From Lysinibacillus_B sp036662795 (lineage in GTDB: Bacteria > Bacillota > Bacilli > Bacillales_A > Planococcaceae), in the NCBI RefSeq assembly GCF_036662795.1, contig NZ_JBAFWZ010000004.1, forward strand, positions 62,001 to 126,000: a stretch of DNA of 64,000 nucleotides. Reading direction: 5' to 3'. A model generated the notes under the pieces. It did not search any database, was not told the DNA's origin, and worked only from the letters and a program-made list of their open reading frames with translations. Positions within the stretch are counted from its first letter, which is position 1, and each line of letters begins with the position of its first letter. The position numbers and the translations under genes are program-made. Of this stretch, positions 1-8,328 are shown in pieces.

Positions 1-1
1 T

Positions 2-679
2 TTACTCGGCATTTTATTTATATTTTATATCGGCCAAATATTTGAAGCGAGAATGGAAGCGCAACATACGGTATACATACATGAAAGAAAACAACAGCTC
101 GTGACACTACAGCGGACCTTCCCAATTCACGGGAAGCTTTCTCGAATTTCTCATCAAGGAACAATTCCAGCCCATCTGATGAATAACGATGATCGACAAT
201 CAGTAGATGAGATAATTGAAGCTAAAAAAATGGAGGCGCAAAAAGAACAAACAGCTAAAAACTATAGAGCTATTAATCCAAATGGACAATTTATTGCAGT
301 TGACACAACGATTTTTATTTCGAAGCGTGAGCAATTAGATCAATTATTAGAGCAAGGGTATACACTAGTTGTATGTAAAACCGTACTAGATGAACTCAAT
401 GGCCTTAAAACTTATGGTGATTTTTCTAAGCTATTAGCGGCTCAATCAGCAATTCATTTAATTCAGATTTTAAAACGGGATGACCGGATTTTATTGTGCC
501 CTCTCCCATCCAGTTATACGATGAATAAATATAAGCTGAATGAAATTCACGTTCATCATTCCGTTATCGGCTCATATATTGAACAGCGAAACTTAAATGC
601 GCGATTAAAATTTCTCTCTATCGATGCTCAAGCTAATAAGCTAGCGTTACGATGTAACCTTCCTTTATTTAAATTATAA
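2..679 (+). CDS. Membrane-anchored PIN-domain protein, 5' end cut by window
   Basis: The reading frame is open to the left edge, so the gene starts outside the window. The first internal ATG is at 53, but the 17 codons before it encode a hydrophobic stretch (LLGILFIFYIGQIF), which looks like the end of a membrane helix. After a charged linker there is a PIN-type nuclease fold: VDTTIF (first Asp), VVCKTVLDELNGLK (Glu, strongly like the PIN domain of PhoH2/YacL proteins) and FLSIDAQANKLA (last Asp) near the C-terminus. PIN domains are Mg2+-dependent RNases. The acidic residues look retained, so activity is plausible but inferred. It ends in a bidirectional terminator. No antitoxin gene is visible on the downstream side. 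I do not recognise a named orthologue. Confidence 0.6.
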   Translation, partial: LLGILFIFYIGQIFEARMEAQHTVYIHERKQQLVTLQRTFPIHGKLSRISHQGTIPAHLMNNDDRQSVDEIIEAKKMEAQKEQTAKNYRAINPNGQFIAVDTTIFISKREQLDQLLEQGYTLVVCKTVLDELNGLKTYGDFSKLLAAQSAIHLIQILKRDDRILLCPLPSSYTMNKYKLNEIHVHHSVIGSYIEQRNLNARLKFLSIDAQANKLALRCNLPLFKL

Positions 680-682
680 TAA

Positions 683-727
683 AAACGTTGAAGCATACAG
701 TTGTAAACTGGTGCCTCAACGTTTTTT
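683..727. terminator. Bidirectional rho-independent terminator
   Basis: Inverted repeat AACGTTGAAGCA / TGCCTCAACGTT with an A-run on one side and a T-run on the other. It lies between two convergent genes and its T-run touches the stop codon of the minus-strand gene. Confidence 0.75.
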
Positions 728-1205
728 AAATCGCGAAGATAAAAATCGCGATCATGATCGCTTGTATAGTACCCTTTGTGACAATTGAAGTTAAAAATCC
801 AACGAGAGACCCCACACCTGTTTTAACAGCCTGCTGCCAGGTTGTCTTTGTTACGATGAGCTCTGCTAATATAGCACCTAGAAATGGGCCTAGAATAATT
901 CCGGCAAACGGGATAAGAAATGGTCCTACTAATAGACCGATTGTACTACCCCACATTCCCGCCTTGGAGCCTCCGAATTTTTTCACCCCAATAAGATTTG
1001 ATACTGTGTCTGCTGCAAACAGTAGCACAACAAATAGAACTTGAATTAACCAAAACCACCACGGTAGTTCACCGAAGCTATAAAAAATCCCGTAAACAAT
1101 GAAGCCTGCGAGAATAAAGACTACAGATGGAATAATCGGGTAAATTAGTCCAACGAAGGCAATAATAAAACATGCAATTATGAGTATCCATGCAACAATA
1201 TCCAA
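726..1205 (-). CDS. DUF456 family integral membrane protein (YqgC-like)
   Basis: A 159-residue, almost entirely hydrophobic protein with about four to five membrane segments. Glycine-rich helices (GLLVGPFLIPFAGIILGPFLG, FGGSKAGMWGSTIG) are typical of DUF456. In B. subtilis the DUF456 gene yqgC sits in the same neighbourhood, upstream of the DUF1189 and ispG genes, so synteny supports the call. The start has an AGGAGAGG-type ribosome site just upstream. Function is unknown for the family; a glycine-zipper membrane role is often suggested but not shown here. Confidence 0.75.
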   Translation of the reverse strand: MDIVAWILIIACFIIAFVGLIYPIIPSVVFILAGFIVYGIFYSFGELPWWFWLIQVLFVVLLFAADTVSNLIGVKKFGGSKAGMWGSTIGLLVGPFLIPFAGIILGPFLGAILAELIVTKTTWQQAVKTGVGSLVGFLTSIVTKGTIQAIMIAIFIFAI

Positions 1206-1319
1206 TTGACACCTCTCCTTTTCTAACTATACGACTTAACTACGGATAAGTTTCACTACAGAGACTAAAGATTTTCCAAATGAACGAAACATGTTAAACT
1301 TGCGTTTGGAGGGAAAAAA

Positions 1320-1826
1320 ATGAAACACTCGCAACTATTTATTGATAGCTTAATCCACCCTAAAAAACTAGCAGCTTATAGAATCTTGCCAATCGGTAAA
1401 GTGATACAATATGTATTTTTATTAAGCACATTTATTACCGTTTTTTCGTTCGGAAGATTTACTTCAGGGATCACAGATGATTTATTTAATATTGAAGGCT
1501 TAACAGATTATATTTCCAATATTAAATGGCTACTTTATCCATTCGCCTTTATTTTTTTATTTGTGATGAATTCTCTTTTACTATTTTTACGTATTAGTCT
1601 ATATGCGTTAGCAGGATTCTATATTATGAAATCGATGAAGCGACGCGGAGAGTACCGCCAAGTTTGGCGAACTGCAGCCTTTGCGATTACATGGGCAACC
1701 CTACTTTCTGTACTCTTTGCCATTCTTCAAATTTCTAGTACAGCTGCAACATTGATAGGTGTATTTATTACGATGACACTAGTAATTGGAGCTTTCACAA
1801 AATATCCTAAACAACCAAAAGCATAA
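1320..1826 (+). CDS. DUF1189 family membrane protein (YqgB-like)
   Basis: A 168-residue protein with an N-terminal cytoplasmic stretch (SLIHPKKLAAYRILPIGKVIQY) typical of DUF1189 and four predicted membrane segments. An extracellular or loop region lies between the first two (about residues 45-65). The start is an ATG with GGAGGG upstream. It sits where the DUF1189 gene sits next to ispG in Bacillus. A terminator hairpin follows directly. The molecular role is unknown. Confidence 0.7.
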   Translation: MKHSQLFIDSLIHPKKLAAYRILPIGKVIQYVFLLSTFITVFSFGRFTSGITDDLFNIEGLTDYISNIKWLLYPFAFIFLFVMNSLLLFLRISLYALAGFYIMKSMKRRGEYRQVWRTAAFAITWATLLSVLFAILQISSTAATLIGVFITMTLVIGAFTKYPKQPKA

Positions 1827-1839
1827 TTTTTGTATGCAT

Positions 1840-1885
1840 GAATCTCCCCTCCCCACATATAGTGTAGCGAGGAGGGATTCTTTTG
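1840..1885 (+). terminator. Terminator whose right arm carries the next gene's ribosome site
   Basis: Arms GAATC-T-CCCCTCC and GGAGGGATTC enclose an 18-20 nt loop and are followed by TTTT. The right arm's GGAGGG is also the only good Shine-Dalgarno sequence for the TTG start at 1883, which lies in the T-run. Confidence 0.65.
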
Positions 1886-2212
1886 CGTTTATTCTTATCA
1901 ACTATTTGCATATTTGCGTTGGCTCTGGTCATTAAAATTGATTTAGAGGAAGGGACAATTCCACTCGCTAGCTTTTACGAGGAAACATGCGAAGAAACGT
2001 ACCAGTATGAAAATATCAATGTTCGCGTTGCAGCAAATGATACAATTTATAGCCTATTTGCAACAACACCATCTCCTGTCGCAATTCCCTTCCCTGAAAG
2101 ACTTACAGCTTTTTATGATATAAACCCTCATTTGCAAAAGCAAGCACTTGTGGCGGGCGAGAGAATACTAATACCAATAAAGGTAAAAGCTAATAATCAA
2201 TGCCAAAAATGA
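1883..2212 (+). CDS. Short secreted or anchored LysM-like protein (YqfZ-like)
   Basis: A 109-residue protein with an N-terminal hydrophobic signal/anchor (LFLSTICIFALALVI). A LysM-like module follows at about residues 48-102: VRVAANDTIYSLF, then YDINPHLQKQALVAGERILIPI. LysM binds peptidoglycan or chitin-type glycans. The B. subtilis neighbour of ispG is the LysM protein gene yqfZ, so position and fold agree. The start is a TTG at 1883 with GGAGGG six bases upstream, inside the preceding terminator hairpin. Two cysteines (CEETCEETY region and near the C-terminus, NNQCQK) could form a disulfide outside the cell. It would act at the cell wall. Confidence 0.6.
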   Translation: MRLFLSTICIFALALVIKIDLEEGTIPLASFYEETCEETYQYENINVRVAANDTIYSLFATTPSPVAIPFPERLTAFYDINPHLQKQALVAGERILIPIKVKANNQCQK

Positions 2213-2309
2213 AAAGTCAGCGTTTCTGCCTTGTCTTTTTCTTTCCTACACTGCTAAAATAGGGTTGGAGTGACGGCTTTTTAAAAAGCCTGAAAAGGAG
2301 AGAATTTTC

Positions 2310-3422
2310 ATGAGTGAAATCGTTCACCGTACAAAAACACGCCCTGTTCGTGTCGGTAACTTAACTATTGGTGGCAGTAACGAACTATATATTCAAAGTA
2401 TGTGTACTACTAAAACACATGATGTAGAAGCAACAGTAGCAGAAATTAAACGCTTAGAAGAAGCAGGTTGTCAAGTTGTACGGGTTGCTGTGCCAGATGA
2501 ACGCGCGGCAGATGCATTAGCAGCTATTAAATCTCAAATTAACATCCCCTTAGTAGCGGATATTCATTTTGACTATAAATTAGCGTTAAAGGCTATCGAG
2601 GCTGGCGTTGATAAAGTACGAATCAATCCCGGGAATATCGGCCGCCGCGAAAAAGTAGAAGCTGTAGTAAATGCAGCAAAAGCGAAAGGTGTACCTATTC
2701 GTATTGGCGTAAACGCTGGTTCATTAGAGCGCCACATTCTAGAAAAATACGGCTACCCTACTGCAGACGGTATGGTTGAATCTGCCCTGCACCATATAAA
2801 AATTTTAGAGGACTTAGATTTCCATGATATTATCGTGTCGATGAAGGCCTCTGATGTCAACCTAGCAATCGAGGCATATGAAAAAGCTGCAAAAGCGTTT
2901 GACTATCCACTACACTTAGGCATTACTGAATCTGGAACTTTATTTGCAGGGACTGTAAAATCAGCTGCAGGTTTAGGTGCTATTTTATCAAAAGGCATCG
3001 GGAATACTTTACGTATCTCGTTATCTGCTGATCCTGTTGAGGAAGTAAAGGTAGCGCGTGAGCTATTAAAATCATTTGGCCTTGCATCAAATATGGCTAC
3101 TTTAATTTCATGTCCAACTTGTGGTCGTATCGAAATTGACCTTATTGCTATTGCAAACGAGGTAGAAGAATATATTTCAACACTAAATGTTCCATTAAAG
3201 GTTGCTGTTCTAGGCTGTGCAGTAAATGGTCCAGGAGAAGCTCGTGAGGCAGATATCGGTATTGCTGGTGCACGTGGCGAAGGACTCCTATTTATGAAGG
3301 GCAAAACAGTTCGTAAAGTACCTGAAGAAACAATGGTAGAAGAATTGAAAAAAGAAATCGATAAATTAGCCTCTGAAATGCTTGAACAACGTGCAGCAGA
3401 AGAAGCAGCTAATTCTCTATAA
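2310..3422 (+). CDS. ispG: 4-hydroxy-3-methylbut-2-enyl diphosphate synthase
   Basis: IspG converts 2-C-methyl-D-erythritol 2,4-cyclodiphosphate to HMBPP in the MEP isoprenoid pathway, using a [4Fe-4S] cluster. The 370-residue length is normal for the bacterial two-domain form. Visible signatures are RTKTRPVRVGNL at the N-terminus, the TIM-barrel motif DIHFDYKLAL, RINPGNIG, and the cluster cysteines in SCPTCGR (C-x2-C) and AVLGCAVNGPGEA. An AAAAGGAGAG ribosome site precedes the ATG. The pathway partner ispH lies about 30 kb downstream in this window, also as in Bacillus. A perfect 16-bp palindrome (GGCTTTTTAAAAAGCC) sits about 20 bp upstream of the start and may be a weak terminator or leader hairpin. 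Confidence 0.97.
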   Translation: MSEIVHRTKTRPVRVGNLTIGGSNELYIQSMCTTKTHDVEATVAEIKRLEEAGCQVVRVAVPDERAADALAAIKSQINIPLVADIHFDYKLALKAIEAGVDKVRINPGNIGRREKVEAVVNAAKAKGVPIRIGVNAGSLERHILEKYGYPTADGMVESALHHIKILEDLDFHDIIVSMKASDVNLAIEAYEKAAKAFDYPLHLGITESGTLFAGTVKSAAGLGAILSKGIGNTLRISLSADPVEEVKVARELLKSFGLASNMATLISCPTCGRIEIDLIAIANEVEEYISTLNVPLKVAVLGCAVNGPGEAREADIGIAGARGEGLLFMKGKTVRKVPEETMVEELKKEIDKLASEMLEQRAAEEAANSL

Positions 3423-3433
3423 GGAGAATAAAT

Positions 3434-4012
3434 ATGACTTCAATAACTAAACCGCGCTTTGGTATTGATATTGACGGTACCGTTACATGCCCGGCGACTT
3501 TAATTCCTCATATTAATAAAGAATATAAAGTCAACATAACATTAGACGATGTAATCGAATACGATTTTTTAAGTGCCTTTCCTTACCCAATTGACCGTAA
3601 TCAGTTTAATCATTGGTTTAAGGAAAACGAACCTAGCATGTATGCTGCAAGTGAGCTAGCCTCTAATGCAAAATCAATTTTAACTGACTGGCAAAATCGC
3701 TACGAGCTATACTATATCTCAGCACGTGGAATGAATGTTATGGACGTTACACAAAATTGGTTTTTACAGCAGGGTATACCATATGACCATATCGAATTAA
3801 TTGGTAGTCATGATAAAATTTCAGTGGCAAAAAAACACGAGGTTCAGGCATTTTTCGAGGATAAGCACGATAATGCTGTTATGATTGCTGAAGAGCTAAA
3901 TATACCTGTCGTTTTATTTAATACCCCTTATAATCAGTTACCAGTACCGACTAACGTTGTACGTGTTAATAACTGGCTAGAGGCAAACGACTGGATTTTG
4001 AAAAAGTTTTAA
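3434..4012 (+). CDS. HAD-family 5'-nucleotidase (NT5C/YqfW-like)
   Basis: A 192-residue HAD-fold phosphatase. Motif I is FGIDIDGTVT (catalytic Asp pair D-x-D-G-T), motif II YYISARG, and motif III K..AKKHEVQAFFEDKHDNAV (Lys followed by the acidic Mg2+ ligands). The family (PF06941-type 5'(3')-deoxyribonucleotidases) removes phosphate from deoxynucleotides; the actual substrate is not known. It lies 11 bp behind ispG with its own AAGGAG site and is probably cotranscribed, as yqfW follows ispG-region genes in Bacillus. A strong terminator follows immediately. Confidence 0.8.
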   Translation: MTSITKPRFGIDIDGTVTCPATLIPHINKEYKVNITLDDVIEYDFLSAFPYPIDRNQFNHWFKENEPSMYAASELASNAKSILTDWQNRYELYYISARGMNVMDVTQNWFLQQGIPYDHIELIGSHDKISVAKKHEVQAFFEDKHDNAVMIAEELNIPVVLFNTPYNQLPVPTNVVRVNNWLEANDWILKKF

Positions 4013-4020
4013 CAAATGAG

Positions 4021-4055
4021 GGTGCCTACTAAAATAGTAGGCACCTTCTCTTTTT
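4021..4055 (+). terminator. Rho-independent terminator after the ispG-yqfW unit
   Basis: Perfect 10-bp stem GGTGCCTACT / AGTAGGCACC with a 5-nt loop followed by TTCTCTTTTT. Confidence 0.9.
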
Positions 4056-4093
4056 CCATAGTATAAAGTAGTAGTAGCTTAAAAGCCAAAGCT

Positions 4094-4222
4094 TTAGATG
4101 TCTAAAATCCCTCTTACCCATCGTTCTACAAAGCTTTCGAAGGTAATTCCATAACGATCGTACACTTCATGATAAACAAAATAAACACCTAATTTATCTA
4201 ACATTTCATCATCAATTTTCAT
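4094..4222 (-). CDS. Small acidic/aromatic protein of unknown function, 42 residues
   Basis: I place the start at the ATG at 4222 because GAAAGGAA lies eight bases upstream of it. The upstream in-frame ATG at 4339 has no ribosome site, although a longer 81-residue reading is open. The protein begins MKIDDEMLDKLGVYF and ends VERWVRGILDI, with no membrane segment or signal peptide. I do not recognise the family. It points toward ispG-yqfW and stands alone. Confidence 0.45.
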   Translation of the reverse strand: MKIDDEMLDKLGVYFVYHEVYDRYGITFESFVERWVRGILDI

Positions 4223-4415
4223 TTGGTCATTCCTTTCAAAGTGAGCTGATTGTAATGATTCAAAATGCTCCAAAGACATCCTTTGCATTCTCGTCCGAAC
4301 TCCTACCTGTACATCTGTTATAAAATAGTCACAATCCATCTAAAAGTAGTCGTTTATCTCGATCAATCTTTTAGTAATATGAAGGTAATTATTAGTTTTA
4401 ACGGGAGGTTTACCT

Positions 4416-4913
4416 ATGCGGAAATTTAGTGCAGCAATTATAACGACTATACTTGCATTTACATTGGCTGGGTGTGGAGATACATTTCAAGATTTAAAGG
4501 AAGCGGCTTCTGGTATAAACTCTGCTGCCGATGAAGCGGCATCTGCGATTTCTCAGGATGTACATTCAATTCGCGCAATCGAAATCACTTATAATAATCA
4601 TACTTTTACAGTAAATGACTTATTTAAATCTATACTACGTGACGTTCAATGGCATTATGAAGAAAATGGTGCTTCAAGTGTATTAAAAGTTACAGGGACA
4701 TGGCTGCCAAACTTATTTGATAGCTATTCATTTTCGGTAGATCAACAAAATGCTTTAGCACTTGACGGACATGTTACAGTATATTTAACAATAGACGAGG
4801 GCGTTATCCTCGATGATAAAACAAAGGTTACGCTTATGCAGAAGGAAAAGCTTCTCGTAGATGAAAAAGGAAAGGAAGTACTTTATCATTTCTATGAAAC
4901 CTATGCTAATTAA
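4416..4913 (+). CDS. Putative lipoprotein of unknown function
   Basis: A 165-residue protein with a lipoprotein signal peptide: MRKFSAAIITTILAFTLAGCGD, lipobox L-A-G-C with Cys19 as the expected lipidated residue. A short helical, Ala-rich stretch follows (residues 25-50). The remainder appears beta-rich with no recognised domain. The ribosome site is GGGAGG. It would be anchored on the outer face of the cytoplasmic membrane. No neighbour explains its function. Confidence 0.65.
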   Translation: MRKFSAAIITTILAFTLAGCGDTFQDLKEAASGINSAADEAASAISQDVHSIRAIEITYNNHTFTVNDLFKSILRDVQWHYEENGASSVLKVTGTWLPNLFDSYSFSVDQQNALALDGHVTVYLTIDEGVILDDKTKVTLMQKEKLLVDEKGKEVLYHFYETYAN

Positions 4914-4950
4914 CCTTAGTCAATATTATAAATACTCTTTTTAAGAAGTA

Positions 4951-5141
4951 TCACGAACATTCAAATCGAACGACCACTTATAGCATAACAGTATGAATAT
5001 TCGATTTTTTGTTTCTGTAATGTTCGTATTTGATGCTGGCAAAATGATTTATGAAATTAACTCTCCAATATAAAATACTTTATATAAACAGCTATCCTGA
5101 TCGTATTAGAAAGAAACGGAAAGATAGCTGCTTTTTCATGC
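4951..5141 (+). promoter_or_regulatory. Intergenic region with two inverted repeats upstream of an XRE gene
   Basis: The first repeat has arms ACGAACATT (about 4953-4961) and AATGTTCGT (5019-5027), with an inner TCGAA/TTCGA pair. The second, CAGCTATC / GATAGCTG (about 5093-5136), is followed by CTTTTTC and looks like a terminator or attenuator 70 bases before the XRE start. A relative of the first repeat lies at 5938-5979, on the other side of the XRE gene. Function is inferred only. Confidence 0.35.
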
Positions 5142-5210
5142 ATTTTAGTTCCAATTCCACAACATTCATTGTACGATGTAAGAGTAAATTTACACGAAAA
5201 GGTGATTTTA

Positions 5211-5672
5211 TTGGACCGTGAACATGTAACGGATATCGTGACAGAAAAATTGAAGCTCATAAGAACAGAAAGTAATTATACACAAGATAAAATGGCTGAC
5301 ATATTAGGTATCTCCAAAAAAACACTTGTCCAAATTGAAAAAGGAAGAATTTCTGCCGGCTGGACGACAACTGTTGCCATTTGTGCATTATTCCGTGAGA
5401 GCTCTATTTTACAAAATGCGTTCGGTGGAGATCCTATGGACGTTATTGAACTAACGGCACATGACATCATCATACGACCTAAAGAAAAAACAATGGGCGG
5501 GTATATTTGGTGGCGAAATGTTGAAGAGCTAGAAGGCTATCGTCTACAACAAAATGTTTTAAGCAATCATTACCGAATTATAGATGATGAAAACTATCGA
5601 CTATTCAGTTCTATTGAAAAAGATGTTATTCAAGAGAAATGGATTGCTTTAAAACAAACGATTAACCTTTAA
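5211..5672 (+). CDS. XRE-family helix-turn-helix regulator
   Basis: I start it at the TTG at 5211, which has AAAGGTG seven bases upstream; an in-frame TTG at 5169 lacks a ribosome site. That gives 153 residues. The N-terminal HTH_3 domain (about residues 8-60) reads LKLIRTESNYTQDKMADILGISKKTLVQIEKGR, the classic XRE pattern. The C-terminal half (GGYIWWRNVEELEGYRLQQN, then HYRIIDDENYRLF) is not recognised and may sense a ligand or partner. The gene stands between two related inverted repeats (4951-5030 and 5938-5979), which makes autoregulation and control of the downstream GGDEF-EAL gene a reasonable guess. Confidence 0.75.
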   Translation: MDREHVTDIVTEKLKLIRTESNYTQDKMADILGISKKTLVQIEKGRISAGWTTTVAICALFRESSILQNAFGGDPMDVIELTAHDIIIRPKEKTMGGYIWWRNVEELEGYRLQQNVLSNHYRIIDDENYRLFSSIEKDVIQEKWIALKQTINL

Positions 5673-6046
5673 AAGCAATCTATACGTTTATAACCTACAA
5701 AATCGGTTAATTAGTATGAAAACACCTTTGGATAAACAAGGCTTTTTACGTATGTTTTTTTGTATCAATTTTATAGATAGGATTAGACGTGCAGACTTAA
5801 TTGAGACATTGAATTGATAAAATTCTAGCAAGAAAAATAACATAGCTCTTTTTAAAATAATATTCTTATTTTTTTCTAAATTTGATATACTTTTTTTAGA
5901 TTAGTCAATTTCATCTACATAGCTTTCCAAATTAGAATCACGAATAATCAATTTATATAGATTTCGATTGTTCGTATTTTTTGATGAAAATACCAATTGT
6001 GAAATTGATTTAGATAAATTTTTCTTACTTAGGGGGAAATATAGGA
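5673..6046 (+). other. 374-bp AT-rich leader region before the GGDEF-EAL gene
   Basis: No gene is seen. It contains an inverted repeat at 5938-5979 (arms ACGAATAATC / GATTGTTCGT, one G-T pair) resembling the repeat at 4951-5030. The sequence is otherwise AT-rich with several T-runs. I found no match to c-di-GMP riboswitch signatures by eye. Confidence 0.4.
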
Positions 6047-8224
6047 GTGCTAGCACAAAACATCAAGCCCCTATCAAAGGAACAGTTGTTTTCCTCGCTC
6101 TGTAACATTTGCGAGCAATATAGTACTGGGGTTGCAATTATTAATCCACACGACGAACTGTTATCTATAATGTATTCAAATGAAGCTTTTACAGAACTAA
6201 CTGGTTATTCGAAACTAGATTTAATAGGAAAAAATTTAGATATTCTTAATGGCTTAAAAACCGATACTAAATTAAACAATGAATTACAGCACCATTTAAA
6301 AAATTTTAAACCAATTAAAACAAGAATACTCCATTACCAAAGGGATGCTAGCCCATTTTGGAATGAAATAACAGCACATCCGATTCAGGATGAAAATGAA
6401 AAAGTCCAATTTATAATGGTTCATTTTACCGATGTGACGTTTCAAACACTTTATAAAATGCTCTCGAAGTTAGAGCATGAGGTGTATCGAGATATTGAAA
6501 AAGGTGGCGAGCTTGAACATATTTTACAGCTCATTACAACACAAATTGAAACGTACTATACACGGAATGTTTACTGTGCTATTCATTTAATAGGAACAGA
6601 TCAATCGACTTACGTGACAGCAGTTAGCTCTTTACCTAAAAAAATAGCTTCCGCTATACAGGATAATGAATTTAAATGCTATTTAACGAGTGACTGTGAA
6701 ACAGTGTATGTAAAAAAATTTAAGCCAACAGAGATTTCATCTTTACGCAAAATAGAAAATACACTAGCAGCACCTTTAAGATTCCCTATTCGATGTAGCT
6801 GGTCAAAGCCTATTTGTGATTCTAAAGATGCAATAGTCGGTTTTTTTACTTTTTATTTTGAAAATGAACCGATACTAAAGCAAACTGATATCGACTTTTT
6901 AAATCGTTTAGCGCCTGTCATATCATTGGCTATTAAATACGCCGCACAAACACAGCAGCTCAGACAGCTTGCTTATTATGATAGCGCAACAAACCTACCT
7001 AATTTGCATTATTTTCAAACGGAATTAACCTAATGGATTGAGCAAGGACTTGAAGGTATTATCTTTACTATCCAGCCAGGTGAATATTCTCAAATAGTCG
7101 ATTTGTACGGAAGACGAGCTGGTGATGATGTATTGCGCCAAATGGTGGATCGTCTAAGCCAATATGAGAATCAATATCCTTATGATTTTATTGCAAAATT
7201 TTCAAGTTCATCTATTATTGTTGCCTATAAAAATAGCAGGCTAAACTTAACTCAATATGAGTCCTGTGTTAGACAGCTTACTCTTGCCCCTTACCTTATT
7301 CACGGTCAGGAGCTATATATAACTTTAAAAATTGGTGTAGGCTACTTTGATACAGAAAGTAATGTTGATGATAGTATTCGTAAATCGGATGTTGCGTTAT
7401 CGAAAGCACGTGGAATAAGTGGAACGAATATTGCATTTTTCGAAGAGGATAGTACGGCTAAGCTACAGCTTGAAATGGATACCTTAAACCAGCTTACTCT
7501 TGCACTAAGAAATGATGAATTCACTGTTGCTCTTCAACCGAAAATGAATATTCATACATTAGAAATTGAGGGGTTTGAGGCATTGTGTCGTTGGTATAGT
7601 CCCGTACTTGGGGTGATTTCTCCTGCAACGTTTATACCTATTGCAGAACAGGCAGGAAAAATAAAGGAAATAGACAAAAGAGTATTAACGAAGGTCTTAC
7701 GTTGGCTACAGCTTCGCCTATTGCAAGGTGAAAAGGTCGTTCCAATTGCTGTCAATATTTCACCCGACCATTTTTATGAGGCGTCTTTTGTACAGGATTT
7801 TATATCCTTAGTTCAGCAATACAATGTACCCCCTTATTTAATTAAGCTTGAGGTGACCGAAAGTGTAGAGCTAGTCGATCTTTCACGAGCTAAAAACATT
7901 TTATCTCTGCTGAAGGAGAATGGTATAGAAAGCTCCATTGATGACTTTGGTGTAGGCTTTTCTTCATTAAGTTATTTACAGCAGCTGCCATTTAGAGAAA
8001 TAAAAATCGATAGAAGCTTTATTAACGGAATGGATAATCCCGGGATGTATGCAGTTGTTCAAACGATTGTACAGCTTGCATCGAATTTAAAAATGAAGGC
8101 TGTTGCAGAAGGAATTGAAACATTGGATCAACTTGAAAACCTAAAAAACATGGGATGTCAAATTGGTCAGGGCTATTACTTCTACAAACCAATGTCCCTT
8201 GACGAAGCCTCTTTACTTATTTAG
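6047..8224 (+). pseudogene. PAS-GAF-GGDEF-EAL c-di-GMP protein interrupted by an in-frame TAA
   Basis: Two open stretches, 6047-7033 and 7103-8224, are in the same frame. They are separated only by TAA at 7031-7033; translation resumes WIEQGLEGIIF with no shift. A CAA-to-TAA change would explain it. Domain order: PAS (about 20-130), GAF (about 150-295), degenerate GGDEF (the signature is replaced by KFSSSSIIV, so cyclase activity is not expected), then EAL. The EAL domain keeps GFEALCRW, the Asn of AVNIS, LEVTES, SIDDFGVGFSSL, IKIDRSF and AEGIET, so phosphodiesterase activity was likely in the intact protein. The first start is a GTG at 6047. The second part has no good start codon of its own. 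Sequencing error, recent inactivation or readthrough are all possible. Confidence 0.8.
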
Positions 8225-8288
8225 CAAGCCGATTTCAAGCTAAAATAGGATGCTCATTGAACTTTATACTTGCTTATCCACCATGATA

Positions 8289-8328
8289 AAAAGAAGGAGA
8301 AGTGCTTGAATTGGCACTTCCCCTTTCT
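8289..8328. terminator. Bidirectional terminator between convergent genes
   Basis: Stem AAGAAGGAGAAGTGC / GCACTTCCCCTTTCTT with an 8-nt loop, flanked by A-rich and T-rich runs, between the EAL gene and the minus-strand esterase. Confidence 0.75.

Noticed and set aside
2276..2291. 16-bp palindrome before ispG as an operator
   Set aside because: GGCTTTTTAAAAAGCC is low in complexity and could equally be a weak terminator; too little to claim a binding site.
4223..4339. N-terminal extension of the small minus-strand protein
   Set aside because: No ribosome site at 4339, and a good one at the inner ATG.
4951..5030. LexA box (CGAAC-N4-GTTCG)
   Set aside because: The CGAAC and GTTCG arms are about 57 bases apart, not four.
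5673..6046. c-di-GMP riboswitch upstream of the EAL gene
   Set aside because: No conserved c-di-GMP-I or -II core sequence could be found by eye.
7031..7102. A frameshift or intron separating two genes in the PAS-EAL region
   Set aside because: Both halves are in the same frame and the protein text runs on through the TAA; a nonsense codon explains it fully.
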